From assembly GCF_900106695.1 (NCBI RefSeq), contig NZ_FNMZ01000004.1, positions 62,001 to 126,000 of the forward strand: DNA of 64,000 nucleotides, in the 5' to 3' direction. Under the pieces are notes generated by a model. It had not been told where the DNA came from. It searched no databases and was given only the letters and a program-made list of their open reading frames with translations. This document shows positions 43,752 to 52,084 of the stretch, piece after piece. Origin of the DNA: Albimonas donghaensis (lineage in GTDB: Bacteria; Pseudomonadota; Alphaproteobacteria; Rhodobacterales; Rhodobacteraceae). Position 1 is the first letter of the stretch. Each line of letters begins with the position of its first letter. Position numbers and translations under genes: made by a program.

Positions 43752-44206
43752 TCCCTGCGCGGGGACCGGCGACAGGCGTATCCAAGGGTTTCGGGCGACA
43801 AAGCATGGCAGGCCGCAAAACAGGCGAACGCCGCCAACCGCGCCAGATCCCGACAGCCCCGACAGCGCCGCCGCGGGCCTTGCCGCCGCTGGCCCCCGCC
43901 ATTCGGCTGTCGGCGGAGTGGAAACCCGCGCGGGCGCTGGTGTCCGGCCGCGCCGCGGCGAAGCAGCCGACGCCGCGGACTTTCGCGGGCTGCGCCTGGG
44001 GCGGCTGACGAATGCGCCCCAGATCGGCGGCCCCTTTGGCGGCGATGACGTCGCGCCTCGGGCAGCGGCCGGGCCGGGACGCGCGCCCCGGCGCAAGAGG
44101 CGAAGGGCTGGGGCGGCCCCGCCCCCTTCTATCGCCTCCCCGGCCTTCCGACGCATCGGAGCGCGGCGGCGGGACGGGAGACGGCGCAACCGGAGATCAC
44201 GTCTCC

Positions 44207-44256
44207 GGGCCGCGCGGGCGCCCGGGCGCAACCGGCGCGAGGGGTGTCGCGCGGCT
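44207..44256 (+). repeat. Dispersed hairpin element, class II, forward copy
   Basis: Arms GCCGCGCG (44209-44216) and CGCGCGGC (44248-44255), 47 bp. The right flank reads TTCGCCCC. Confidence 0.65.
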
Positions 44257-44304
44257 TCGCCCCCCCACTGCGCCTCCCGGTCGCCCCCCCCGCCGACGCC
44301 CCAC

Positions 44305-44334
44305 GAAAAACCCCCGCGCCTTGCGGCGCGGGGG
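44305..44334 (-). terminator. Terminator of carD
   Basis: Perfect 10-bp stem CCCCCGCGCC / GGCGCGGGGG with loop GCAA on the minus strand, followed by TTTTTCG. It is the most canonical terminator of the region and lies about 40 bp past the carD stop. Confidence 0.92.
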
Positions 44335-44373
44335 GGCGAATTCCGGGTCCGGCGCGCGGCCGGCGCGGGCCGG

Positions 44374-44892
44374 TCAGGCGGCGGCGCGGGAGATCAGCAT
44401 CTGGCCGATTCGATCGGCGGCGTCGGTCTCCTCGATCCGCTCGACGGCGGCGAGCTCGCGGATCAGACGCTCAAGCGCGGCTTCGTAGAGCTGACGCTCC
44501 GAGTAGGACTGCTCGGGCTGATCCTCGGCGCGGTGCAGGTCGCGGACCACCTCGGCGATGGAGATCAGGTCGCCGGAGTTGATCTTCTGCTCGTATTCCT
44601 GCGCCCGGCGGGACCACATGGCGCGCTTCACGCGGGCGCGGCCCTTCAGGGTCTTGAGCGCCGCATCCACGATGTCGGGCGAGCTGAGCGAGCGCATGCC
44701 GACGGAATTCGCCTTGGCGGTGGGCACCCGGAGGGTCATCTTGTCCTTGTCGAAGGAGATGACGAACAGCTCCATGTGAGTGCCGGCGACCTCCTGCTCC
44801 TCGATCCGAACGATCTGCCCGACGCCATGGGCGGGATAGACCACGAAATCATTGGGCCGGAAATCTGACTTCTTCGCGCCGGTCTTGGTCAT
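44374..44892 (-). CDS. carD: CarD family transcriptional regulator (CdnL)
   Basis: CarD/CdnL binds the RNA polymerase beta subunit and stabilises open promoter complexes, notably at rRNA and growth genes. The 172-residue protein has the N-terminal polymerase-interaction domain (FRPNDFVVYPAHGVGQIVRIEEQEVAG) and the C-terminal helical DNA-binding part with VKRAMWSRRAQEYEQKINSGD, including the conserved Trp. The start is ATG at 44892; an upstream in-frame ATG at 44946 adds residues without fold. The promoter region has a GTTGTG palindrome over its -10-like element. A strong terminator ends the gene. Confidence 0.93.
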   Translation of the reverse strand: MTKTGAKKSDFRPNDFVVYPAHGVGQIVRIEEQEVAGTHMELFVISFDKDKMTLRVPTAKANSVGMRSLSSPDIVDAALKTLKGRARVKRAMWSRRAQEYEQKINSGDLISIAEVVRDLHRAEDQPEQSYSERQLYEAALERLIRELAAVERIEETDAADRIGQMLISRAAA

Positions 44893-45253
44893 GTGAGATC
44901 GCCATCCTTCTTGTGCAGGCGCCCAGGCGAACACGGCAGGCGCCAAGGCGACGAAAGCCCGCGCTCCGCTTGCCAGGAAGCGGCGCTTCGGGATGACTGT
45001 CGCTATGGAACCGGAACCGCTTGCGGCCTCTGCAGGAGGCCGGCGCGCGTGGGCTGCCCTTCATGTTGTGACAACAATATAGCACAACACGCCCCTGATT
45101 CCCAGAGGCGCCGCCCAACGCATGATCAACGGGCGCCCGCCATGCAGGCGCCGAAGCGAAACGCCGGCCTTCGCGCGGCGCCCCGCGAGGCGATGTCGCC
45201 CCGCCGTCTCCGCCCCACGCTCCCCGGCCGGACCGGAGACGCGGCGCGCAGGT
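44893..45253. other. carD promoter region
   Basis: 361 bp between carD and fdxA, both on the minus strand. The key feature is the A+T-rich palindrome at 45064-45089. A likely carD promoter has TATATT at 45081-45076 and TGGGAA at 45104-45099 (minus strand, 17-bp spacing). No gene is seen. Confidence 0.55.
45064..45089 (-). promoter_or_regulatory. Operator-like palindrome over the carD promoter
   Basis: TGTTGTG (45064-45070) is complementary to CACAACA (45083-45089), and the inner GTTGTGACAAC (45065-45075) is itself a palindrome. Read toward carD it is GTTGTGC, TATATTGT, TGTCACAAC, closely matching the site upstream of the MFS gene at 10873-10899. Confidence 0.5.
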
Positions 45254-45592
45254 TCAGTCGCCCTCGCCCGGCGCCTCGGAGAAATGGGTCTCCAGCTTGC
45301 CTTCCATGCCGTCGAACTTCTCCGCGTCCTCGGGATGGTCGCGACGGGTGGTGAGGTTGGGCCAGGCCTCCGAGAACTTGCGGTTGAACTCGACCCAGGT
45401 CTCCATGTCCGGCTCGGTATCCGGCTTGATGGCCTCGGCCGGGCACTCGGGCTCGCACACGCCGCAATCGATGCACTCGTCGGGATGAATGACGAGCATG
45501 TTCTCGCCCTCGTAGAAGCAATCCACGGGGCAGACCTCCACGCAATCCGTGTATTTGCAGCGGATGCAGTTGTCGGTCACGACATAGGTCAT
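45254..45592 (-). CDS. fdxA: Ferredoxin FdxA (7Fe type)
   Basis: A 112-residue ferredoxin with an N-terminal di-cluster domain and a helical C-terminal extension. Cysteines at 9, 12, 17, 21, 25 and 40, 43, 46, 50 match the 3Fe-4S plus 4Fe-4S pattern (CIRCKYTDC then [11 protein letters not shown]). The beginning [20 protein letters not shown] is highly typical. It is a small cytoplasmic electron carrier. The start is ATG at 45592, eight bases after GGAGAG. It lies between carD and the S4-domain gene on the minus strand, the usual rhodobacterial order. Confidence 0.96.
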   Translation of the reverse strand: MTYVVTDNCIRCKYTDCVEVCPVDCFYEGENMLVIHPDECIDCGVCEPECPAEAIKPDTEPDMETWVEFNRKFSEAWPNLTTRRDHPEDAEKFDGMEGKLETHFSEAPGEGD

Positions 45593-45759
45593 CGGCGGGG
45601 CTCTCCTGGGGCCAAGCTTGGGGCCGCGTATCGAGGCCGTTCTAGGGGCGGGAAACCGGAGGTGCAAGACACCGCGCCGCGACAATAGGGACGCGGTGGG
45701 CGTGGGCCGCGGAGGGACGCGCGCGGACAGCGGGCGGACGGCGGGCGGCGCGGGGCGGC

Positions 45760-46233
45760 TCAGTCGCCGGAGCCGTCGCCGCGGCCCCGGAGCCGGTCGA
45801 GCGCCCGGCGCTCGGCCCCGGTGGGGCGGCCGGCGCCGCGGTCGCGGGGGGCGGGAGGCGCGGTGGCGGGGTCCGGGGGCGGGGCGCGTTCGCCCGGCTC
45901 GGGCGGCGGGGCGAGGTCTTCGTAGAGCATCCGGGCTTCGGGCGCGGGGCCGCGGCGGGTTCCGGGGGCGAGGATCCGCACGACCCGCACATGGGGCCCG
46001 AGCGCGAAGGTCAGCACGTCGCCGGGGCGCACCGACTGGGCGGATTTGGCGGCGCGGGCGCCGTTGATCCGCACGCCGGTGTCGGAGACAAGCCTGGCCG
46101 CCACGCCGCGGGACTTGGCGAAGCGGGCGTGGAACAGCCATTTGTCGAGGCGAATCGCGGCGTCGCCCATGGAAACGGGCCCGGAGGCGTCGCCCCCGGG
46201 CCCGTCCGAGCGGGGGTTTCCCCCCGCCGCCAT
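45760..46233 (-). CDS. RNA-binding S4 domain protein (HslR-like)
   Basis: A 157-residue protein with one S4 domain at about residues 26-90 ([23 protein letters not shown], then [22 protein letters not shown]). The closest known type is Hsp15/HslR, which binds stalled large ribosomal subunits carrying nascent peptide. The C-terminal 60 residues are disordered and Pro/Arg-rich. Its ATG at 46233 begins one base after the helicase stop (TGA, G, ATG), so translation is coupled. This pairing with an RNA helicase suggests a shared RNA task. Confidence 0.9.
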   Translation of the reverse strand: MAAGGNPRSDGPGGDASGPVSMGDAAIRLDKWLFHARFAKSRGVAARLVSDTGVRINGARAAKSAQSVRPGDVLTFALGPHVRVVRILAPGTRRGPAPEARMLYEDLAPPPEPGERAPPPDPATAPPAPRDRGAGRPTGAERRALDRLRGRGDGSGD

Positions 46234-46234
46234 C

Positions 46235-49200
46235 TCAGTCCTTGTTCTTCAGCGCCATCAGGGCGGCGAAGGGATTGTCCGGATCGACCTCGTTGCGGCG
46301 CTTGTCGCGGGGGGGCGCGGCGGAGAATTCGCGCGGACGCTCTTCCCGCGGGCCGCCCTTGCCCTTGCCGCCCTTGAAGCCCTTGCCGCCGTCGCGACGC
46401 CCGCCGCCGCCGCCGGGACCGCCCGGCCCCTGGCCGGGACCGTCGCTCCGCCGGCCGCCGCCGCCGCCGCCGCCGCCGCCCTTGCCGCGGCCACCGCCGC
46501 CGCCGGGCCCGCGACCGCCGCCATCGGCGCGCGCGCCGGGCTCGCCGCGGGCGGCCTGGTCGCCGCCGCCGCCGCCGGCGTGACGCCGCGGACCGCGCCC
46601 GCCGCCGCGCGGACGGGGGGCCCAGGTGAAGGTGTAGAAGACCTGCATCTCCACCGGCTCGGCATTGGCCTCGCCGTCGGGCGCGGCTTCGGCCGCCGTT
46701 TCGGATTCAGCTTCCGCCGGCGCATCCGCCGGCGCGTCTGCCGGGGCCTCAGCGGGCGTTTCGACCGTCACCTCTTCGGAAGCCGCTTCGGGCGCGGCTT
46801 CTGCGGGGGCTTCTGCGGGGGCTTCTGCGGGGGCCTCCGCCTCGACCGGCGCTTCGGCCTCGGCCGAGGTTTCCGGTCCGGTTTCGGACCCGGCTTCGGC
46901 AGGCGCCTCGGGCGCGGTCTCGGCGGGCGCCTCGCCGCTTTCGGCCTCGACGCTCTCGGACCCGGTTCCGGCGGCCGCCGGCGCGTCGGTTTCGCCAGGC
47001 GCCTCGCTCGGGGCGGCCGCTTCCGCGGGTTTGATCGCGGGCGCCGGGGTCGGGGCGGGGGCGGGCTTGGGCCGCTCGCCCTTCTCCGCCTTGAAGCCCA
47101 GACCGGCCATCAGGTCGGCGAACTGGTCCAGCGTGCAGCCGGTGATCGACAGCATGTCCGCCGTCGCCTCGAAGCCCGCCCGCTGATCCTGACCGCGCAG
47201 CAGGTCGGCCAGACGCTCCAGCATGTCGATGCGGATCGCCCGCTCGCCGGCCAGGCGGTAGCCTGCGCGCGACCAGAAGCCGCCCGGCATGCCCTCGACC
47301 GCGGGAATCGTCACCAGGCCCGGAGGCGGCGGCGAGGGATACTCGTCGAGCTCCTCCCACAGCGCCCAGAGCGCGATGCGCAGGCGGGTCGGCGCGGGCT
47401 TGAGCAGCGCCGGCATGAACACCGTGTGCTGGCCGAAGCGGACCCCGTGCTTGCGCAGCAGGCCCCGGCCCTCCTGGTCGAGCTCCTTGACGTCCTTGGC
47501 GATCTCCTGCCGCGGGATGACGCCCAGCGTCTCCACCAGCCGGTAGCCGACGCCCTTGGCGAGCCCCACCAGGGCCTCGTCGTCGCGCATCTTGGTCAGC
47601 GGCTCGAACAACGCCGCGATGCGGCGGTTGATCCAGTGGGTCAGCCGACGCTCGACCTTCTGGCGCGCGTCGTCCGCGGCCATGTCGTCGACGAAGGCCA
47701 CCACGCCCGGCGCCAGCAGGTCCGGCCCCTTGGCCAGGCGCCCCACCGCGTGTTCGCCCCACATCAGCCCGCCCTGTTCGGTCAGGTCGATCTCCGTGTC
47801 GGGCGCGTTGTAGAATCGGTCCGCGCGGCGCGAGAACTCCGCCTCCAGCGCCTGCGTGGAGGCCGCGCGCAGCGTCTTGGCCTCATCCCCCGTCGCGCCG
47901 GGGTCGGGCGTGAAGCGGAAGCCGTCGAGACGGCCCAGCACATGGCCCTCCGCCGACACTTCGCCCTGATCGTTCACCTCGGCCACCAGCCTCTCCTTCT
48001 GTTTCAACCGCCGCATCAGCACCGAGGTGCGGCGGTCGACAAATCGCTTCGTCAGCGCCTCGTGCAGCGCGTCGGACAGGCGGTCCTCGACGTCGCGCGC
48101 CGTTTCCCGCCAGGTCTCCGGCGCCTCCACCCAGTCGCGCCTCTGCGCCACATAGGTCCAGGTCCGGATGAAGGCGAGCCGCTTCGACAGCGCATCGATG
48201 TCCCCGTCGGTCCGGTCCACCATGCGGATACGCCCCGCCATCCAGTCGGAGGGTATAGCGCCCCGGTCCGACAGGAGGAACCGGTAAATCCGGCTGGTCA
48301 GCGCGGCGTGTTCTCCGGGCGATACCTTGCGGAAGTCCGGGATCTGGCAGACCTCCCACAGCTTGCGCACCGCCTTGCCGTCCGCGGCCATGCTCCGCAC
48401 CGCCTCGTCGTCGGCCAGCGCGCGCAGGGTGGCGAGGTCGTCGGCCTCCCGCGCGCGGACCAGACCCGGAAGCTCGGGCGGGCGTTCGAGCGAGGCGATG
48501 AGCGCGTCCACGGTTCCGAAATCCAGCTTCGGATTGCGCCACATCAGGCGTCGAACCGGCGCGAAGCGATGGTTTTCAATGGCCTCTATGACTTCCGGGT
48601 CGAGCGCGTGGGCCTCTCCGGTCACGCCGAAGGTGCCGTTTTCGGTGTAGCGCCCGGCCCGCCCGGCGATCTGGGCGAGCTCATGCGGGCGCAGTTCGCG
48701 ATAGCCGCGGCCGTCGAACTTGCCGAGGCTGGAGAAGGCGACATGCCGCACGTCCAGGTTCAGCCCCATGCCGATGGCGTCGGTGGCGACCAGGTGATCG
48801 ACGTCGCCGTTCTGGTAGAGCGCCACCTGCGCGTTGCGGGTGCGGGGCGACAGCGCGCCCATCACCACCGCCACCCCGCCGCGCTGGCGGCGCATCAGCT
48901 CGGCGATGGCGTAGACCGAATCGACCGAGAAGCTGACCACGGCCGAGCGCGAGGGCATCCGGCTGAGCTTCTTGCCCCCCGCATAGGCGAGGGTCGAATA
49001 GCGGTCGCGGCGGGTGAAACGGGCTTTCGGGATCAGGGCGGCGATGGCGCCGCGCATCGAATCGGACCCGAGGAACAGGGTCTCGTGCAGGCCCCGGGCG
49101 CGCATCAGGCGATCGGTGAAGACATGGCCGCGATCGGGATCGGCGCAGAGCTGGATCTCGTCCACGGCGACGAAATCGGCGCCGATCTCCATCGGCATCG

Positions 49201-49480
49201 CCTCGACCGTGCACACCCAATACTGGGCGCGGGGCGGGGCGATCTTCTCCTCCCCCGTCACGAGGGCGACGACGGAGGGGCCGCGCAGCGCGACGATCCG
49301 GTCATAGACCTCCCGCGCCAGCAGGCGCAGGGGCAGGCCGATGACCCCGGTGCGATGGGCCAGCATCCGCTCGATCGCGTAGTGGGTCTTGCCGGTGTTG
49401 GTGGGGCCCAGCACGGCGGTGACGGTCGCGTCGCGGGGATGACCGGGCGCGGCGCCCTTGGCGGCGGGAGCGTCGAGCAT
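46235..49480 (-). CDS. Suv3-like RNA helicase with a long disordered tail
   Basis: A 1081-residue superfamily 2 helicase of the mitochondrial Suv3 type. Motif I is GPTNTGKT at 25-32, motif II VDEIQL near 107, and motif VI QIAGRAGRY near 260, followed by the Suv3 C-terminal segments (LSPRTRNAQVALYQNGDVDHLVATDAIGMGLNLD lies between). From about residue 800 it becomes low complexity: first an Ala/Pro/Glu region (to about 950), then a Gly/Arg/Lys-rich stretch of 100 residues ending with FAALMALKNKD. Eukaryotic Suv3 works in RNA decay with a 3' exonuclease. The start is ATG at 49480. The S4-domain gene is coupled to its stop codon. Confidence 0.93.
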   Translation of the reverse strand: MLDAPAAKGAAPGHPRDATVTAVLGPTNTGKTHYAIERMLAHRTGVIGLPLRLLAREVYDRIVALRGPSVVALVTGEEKIAPPRAQYWVCTVEAMPMEIGADFVAVDEIQLCADPDRGHVFTDRLMRARGLHETLFLGSDSMRGAIAALIPKARFTRRDRYSTLAYAGGKKLSRMPSRSAVVSFSVDSVYAIAELMRRQRGGVAVVMGALSPRTRNAQVALYQNGDVDHLVATDAIGMGLNLDVRHVAFSSLGKFDGRGYRELRPHELAQIAGRAGRYTENGTFGVTGEAHALDPEVIEAIENHRFAPVRRLMWRNPKLDFGTVDALIASLERPPELPGLVRAREADDLATLRALADDEAVRSMAADGKAVRKLWEVCQIPDFRKVSPGEHAALTSRIYRFLLSDRGAIPSDWMAGRIRMVDRTDGDIDALSKRLAFIRTWTYVAQRRDWVEAPETWRETARDVEDRLSDALHEALTKRFVDRRTSVLMRRLKQKERLVAEVNDQGEVSAEGHVLGRLDGFRFTPDPGATGDEAKTLRAASTQALEAEFSRRADRFYNAPDTEIDLTEQGGLMWGEHAVGRLAKGPDLLAPGVVAFVDDMAADDARQKVERRLTHWINRRIAALFEPLTKMRDDEALVGLAKGVGYRLVETLGVIPRQEIAKDVKELDQEGRGLLRKHGVRFGQHTVFMPALLKPAPTRLRIALWALWEELDEYPSPPPPGLVTIPAVEGMPGGFWSRAGYRLAGERAIRIDMLERLADLLRGQDQRAGFEATADMLSITGCTLDQFADLMAGLGFKAEKGERPKPAPAPTPAPAIKPAEAAAPSEAPGETDAPAAAGTGSESVEAESGEAPAETAPEAPAEAGSETGPETSAEAEAPVEAEAPAEAPAEAPAEAAPEAASEEVTVETPAEAPADAPADAPAEAESETAAEAAPDGEANAEPVEMQVFYTFTWAPRPRGGGRGPRRHAGGGGGDQAARGEPGARADGGGRGPGGGGGRGKGGGGGGGGGRRSDGPGQGPGGPGGGGGRRDGGKGFKGGKGKGGPREERPREFSAAPPRDKRRNEVDPDNPFAALMALKNKD

Positions 49481-49714
49481 CCGGGGCGTTCCCTCCGGGT
49501 TCGAGGGCGTGGCGGGGTCCGGATCGGGCGGGGGGCCTGAATGCGGACCGGGCGAGGCCGGGGCGGCGGGGGCGCGAAGGCGCGAGGCGAGTCGGGCGCG
49601 TGGGATCGGGCGCGTCTCGGGACGGTAGCGGGCGGGAGGCTCCGGGGCGAGGGGGGAGGCGAAGACGGGCGGGCGGAGGGGCGGGGGCGGAGGGCGGCGG
49701 CTCGGCTCGGGCGA

Positions 49715-50428
49715 TCAGATGCCGCGGCCGTCCACGCTGGTCGCCAGCCGCGCGATGGCGTCCTGCGCCTGCTCGATATGCGGGTTGATGCGCGCGGCCT
49801 CCCGCCAGGCGGTCAGGGCGTCCGCGTCGCGGCCGAGCTGTTCGAGGATCACCGCGAGGCCGGTCATCGCCCCGTAATGCCGCGGCTCCAGCGCCAGCAC
49901 GCGTTCGATATCCGCCAGCGCCTGGCCCAGATCGCCGCGCAGGTAGAAGGCGGTGGCGCGCAGGTTCCAGCCCTCGGCGAAATCGGGGGCGTGATCGGTG
50001 ACGGCCCCGAAATGCTGAAGCGCGGTGGTCAGGTCCTCATGCTCCAGCGCCTCGCGCCCGCGGGTGAGCAGGAGGTCCATGCTGTCGGAGCCCGAGCGGT
50101 TCCAGATCCGCCGGATCTGCGATTCCGCCTTGTCGGCCGCGGCCTCGTCCCCCTCCGCCAGGTCGGCGAAGAGCGCGTCGAGCCGATCCGCGCGCGCCGC
50201 GTCGGCGTCCAGCGTCGGGTCCAGATCCGGGTCCACGAGCGGCGGAGACGATTCGGTTTCGGACCCCGGAGCGGGCGCGATCAGGGTCGCATCGGGCATG
50301 ACGGGCGCGGCCCCGGGCGCGCCGGGGGCCGACTGGGCGAAGGCGGGGCCGCCCGCGACCCCGAAAGACGCGACGGCGCCGGTCAGGACCGAAAAGACGG
50401 CCGCGTGGATAAGAGCTGTTTGGCGCAT
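49715..50428 (-). CDS. Exported tetratricopeptide repeat protein
   Basis: A 237-residue protein with a signal peptide (about residues 1-31, cleavage after AFA) and a C-terminal TPR region at about 120-230 (ALQHFGAVTDHAPDFAEGWNLRATAFYLRGDLGQALADIERVLALEPRHYGAM). The middle is acidic and flexible. It should be periplasmic. Similar short TPR proteins occur throughout Rhodobacterales with unknown partners. The start is ATG at 50428; the ribosome binding site is weak, and the frame remains open upstream but lacks signal-peptide character. The next gene, an SCP2 protein, is divergent. Confidence 0.85.
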   Translation of the reverse strand: MRQTALIHAAVFSVLTGAVASFGVAGGPAFAQSAPGAPGAAPVMPDATLIAPAPGSETESSPPLVDPDLDPTLDADAARADRLDALFADLAEGDEAAADKAESQIRRIWNRSGSDSMDLLLTRGREALEHEDLTTALQHFGAVTDHAPDFAEGWNLRATAFYLRGDLGQALADIERVLALEPRHYGAMTGLAVILEQLGRDADALTAWREAARINPHIEQAQDAIARLATSVDGRGI

Positions 50429-50605
50429 CACGTCTGGCAGTTTAGCGTTGCGCGTGCGAAATGCGAGCGTCGCGCGCGCGACGTCCGCGTCAATTTCTCG
50501 GGATCGGCCCGGGACCGGAGGCGGGCGCCGCCGCGTCACGGCAAGACATCCGCGCGGGAGACGACCGCGCGACGACGCCACGATCGGCCGAAAGGACACC
50601 AGGCG

Positions 50606-50899
50606 ATGAGCGAGACCCTGAACGAAGCCGCCGAACTGCTGCGCGAGCGGCTGGACGGCAACTCGGTGAACGGTTCGGTGAAGTTCGATGTCGAGGGGCT
50701 CGGCGCCCTGCGCATCGACGACGACGTGGTCAGCGTCGACGAGGGCGGCGAGGCCGACTGCACCATCTCGGCGGACGAGGAGACCTTCCGCGGGCTCGTC
50801 TCCGGCGAAACCAGCCCGACCTCGGCCTTCATGACCGGCAAGCTGCGGGTCGACGGGGACATGTCGAAGGCGATGGCGCTCGCCTCCGTCCTGTCCTGA
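50606..50899 (+). CDS. SCP2 sterol-binding domain protein
   Basis: A 97-residue protein made of a single SCP2 domain: VKFDVEGLGALRIDDDVVSVDEGGEADCTISADEETFRGLVSGETSPTSAFMTGKLRVDGD, with the typical hydrophobic tunnel pattern and the ending MSKAMALASVLS. SCP2 proteins bind lipids or acyl-CoA. The start is ATG at 50606, eight bases after AAAGGA. A hydrolase gene follows after 10 bp, so both are in one transcript and may handle the same lipid. Confidence 0.92.
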   Translation: MSETLNEAAELLRERLDGNSVNGSVKFDVEGLGALRIDDDVVSVDEGGEADCTISADEETFRGLVSGETSPTSAFMTGKLRVDGDMSKAMALASVLS

Positions 50900-50909
50900 G
50901 GCGCGGAAG

Positions 50910-51959
50910 ATGAGCGCGCCGGACGTGGGCGGAGACGGCGGCGAGGCGCCCTGGCTGGGCGGGCTCGCGGGCGGGCCCGCGCCGGCGCGTTGCGAATGGC
51001 TGGGAGACGGGGCGGGCACGCGGCTGCGCGTCGCCCTGTGGCCGGCGGAGACGGGCGCCGGGGCGGGGACGGGGTCGGGCCCCGGGTCGGGGACGGGGGC
51101 GGGCGCCGTCCCGCGGGGTCACGTGATCCTGTTCCCCGGCCGCACCGAATACCTTGAGAAATACGCGCCGCTGGCCGGGTTGCTGGCGGCGCGGGGCTTC
51201 GCGGTGGCGTCGCTCGACTGGCGGGGGCAGGGCCTGTCGGACCGGCTGGCGGGGCGACTGGGCCATGTGGGCGATTTCGCCGAGTTCCAGCGCGACGTCG
51301 CCGCCCTGACCGCCTGGGCGCCGGTCGCCGCCCTGCCCGGCCCCCGCGTGCTGGCCGCGCATTCCATGGGCGGCTGCATCGGGCTGCGGGCGATCCTGAC
51401 CGGGGCGTTGTCCTCGGCCGATGCGCGTCCGGCGGCGGCGATCTTCTCCGGTCCCATGTGGCGCTTCGGGCTGACCGGCGTGACGCTGGCCGCGGCCCGC
51501 TTCCTGTCCTGCGCCGCGGTGCGGCTGGGCTTCGGCCGCCACGCGGCCCGCAAGGGCGCGCCGGACAGCACCTATGTGCTCGACGTCGGATACGACGGCA
51601 ACCTGCTGACCCCGGACCGCCCCGTCTGGGACGCGCTGGCCGAACAGGCCCGCGCCCATCCCGAGCTGACGCTGGCCATGCCGACCTGGGGCTGGCTGGA
51701 CGCCGGGTTCCGGGAGACGGCGGCCCTGCGCGCGGCCCCGGCCCCCACCCCGGCCGTGCCGCGGCTGCTGCTGCTGGGCGCGGAGGAGGCGATCGTGTCG
51801 CCCGAAGGCGTGCGCGCGCACGCGGCCCGGGGCGAGGGCGCGGAGCTGGCGGTGATCGAGGGCGGCCGGCATGAGACGCTGATGGACGCCCCCGACAGCG
51901 CCGTGGGCCGGCAGGTCTGGGCGGCGATCGACGGGTTCCTGGCGAAGCAGGGCATCTAG
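50910..51959 (+). CDS. Alpha/beta hydrolase, lysophospholipase-like
   Basis: A 349-residue alpha/beta hydrolase of the serine aminopeptidase / PldB type. The nucleophile elbow is AHSMGG, the oxyanion strand HVILFPGRTEYLEKY, the DWRGQGLSDR segment is typical of monoglyceride lipases and lysophospholipase L2, and the catalytic His is in EGGRHETLMD. A Gly/Ala/Thr-rich insertion (GTGSGPGSGTGAGA) of about 20 residues precedes the fold. The start is ATG at 50910, 10 bp behind the SCP2 gene. Lipid hydrolysis is a good guess; the substrate is not known. Confidence 0.88.
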   Translation: MSAPDVGGDGGEAPWLGGLAGGPAPARCEWLGDGAGTRLRVALWPAETGAGAGTGSGPGSGTGAGAVPRGHVILFPGRTEYLEKYAPLAGLLAARGFAVASLDWRGQGLSDRLAGRLGHVGDFAEFQRDVAALTAWAPVAALPGPRVLAAHSMGGCIGLRAILTGALSSADARPAAAIFSGPMWRFGLTGVTLAAARFLSCAAVRLGFGRHAARKGAPDSTYVLDVGYDGNLLTPDRPVWDALAEQARAHPELTLAMPTWGWLDAGFRETAALRAAPAPTPAVPRLLLLGAEEAIVSPEGVRAHAARGEGAELAVIEGGRHETLMDAPDSAVGRQVWAAIDGFLAKQGI

Positions 51960-52000
51960 GCGCGGCGCGAGGACGGGTTCGCGCGAGGATGTCAGGGGAC

Positions 52001-52074
52001 GGGGGCGGCGGGTTCGCACCCGCCCTACCCGTCTTTCGCGTGGGCTGAAGGGCGGGAGCGAACCCGCCGCCCCC
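52001..52074. terminator. Large hairpin between convergent hydrolase and tgt genes
   Basis: A perfect 17-bp outer stem (52001-52017 with 52058-52074) and an inner 7-bp stem (CCGCCCT / AGGGCGG). It sits in the 125-bp gap between two converging genes and can stop both. The sequence GGGTTCGCACCCGCCCTAC resembles a hairpin that I recall as common between rhodobacterial genes. Confidence 0.6.
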
Positions 52075-52084
52075 CACCGCCGCC

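Larger units (their letters stand above)
43482..44373. other. Long gene-free region between dapE and carD
   Basis: About 890 bp without a believable gene; the open frames on the plus strand are Arg/Pro-rich shadows. It carries three class II hairpin elements (43536-43585 reverse, 43702-43751 forward, 44207-44256 forward) and ends with the carD terminator at 44305-44334. Confidence 0.55.

Noticed and set aside
43523-44048. Plus-strand frames of 150-161 codons between dapE and carD
   Set aside because: They are Arg/Pro/Gly-rich, lack ribosome binding sites and run through two copies of the hairpin element.
46046-49540. Very long plus-strand open frame (1164 codons) opposite the helicase gene
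   Set aside because: It is an antisense shadow of a G+C-rich gene. The helicase frame has clear motifs, while this frame has Arg/Gly/His-rich text and no domain.
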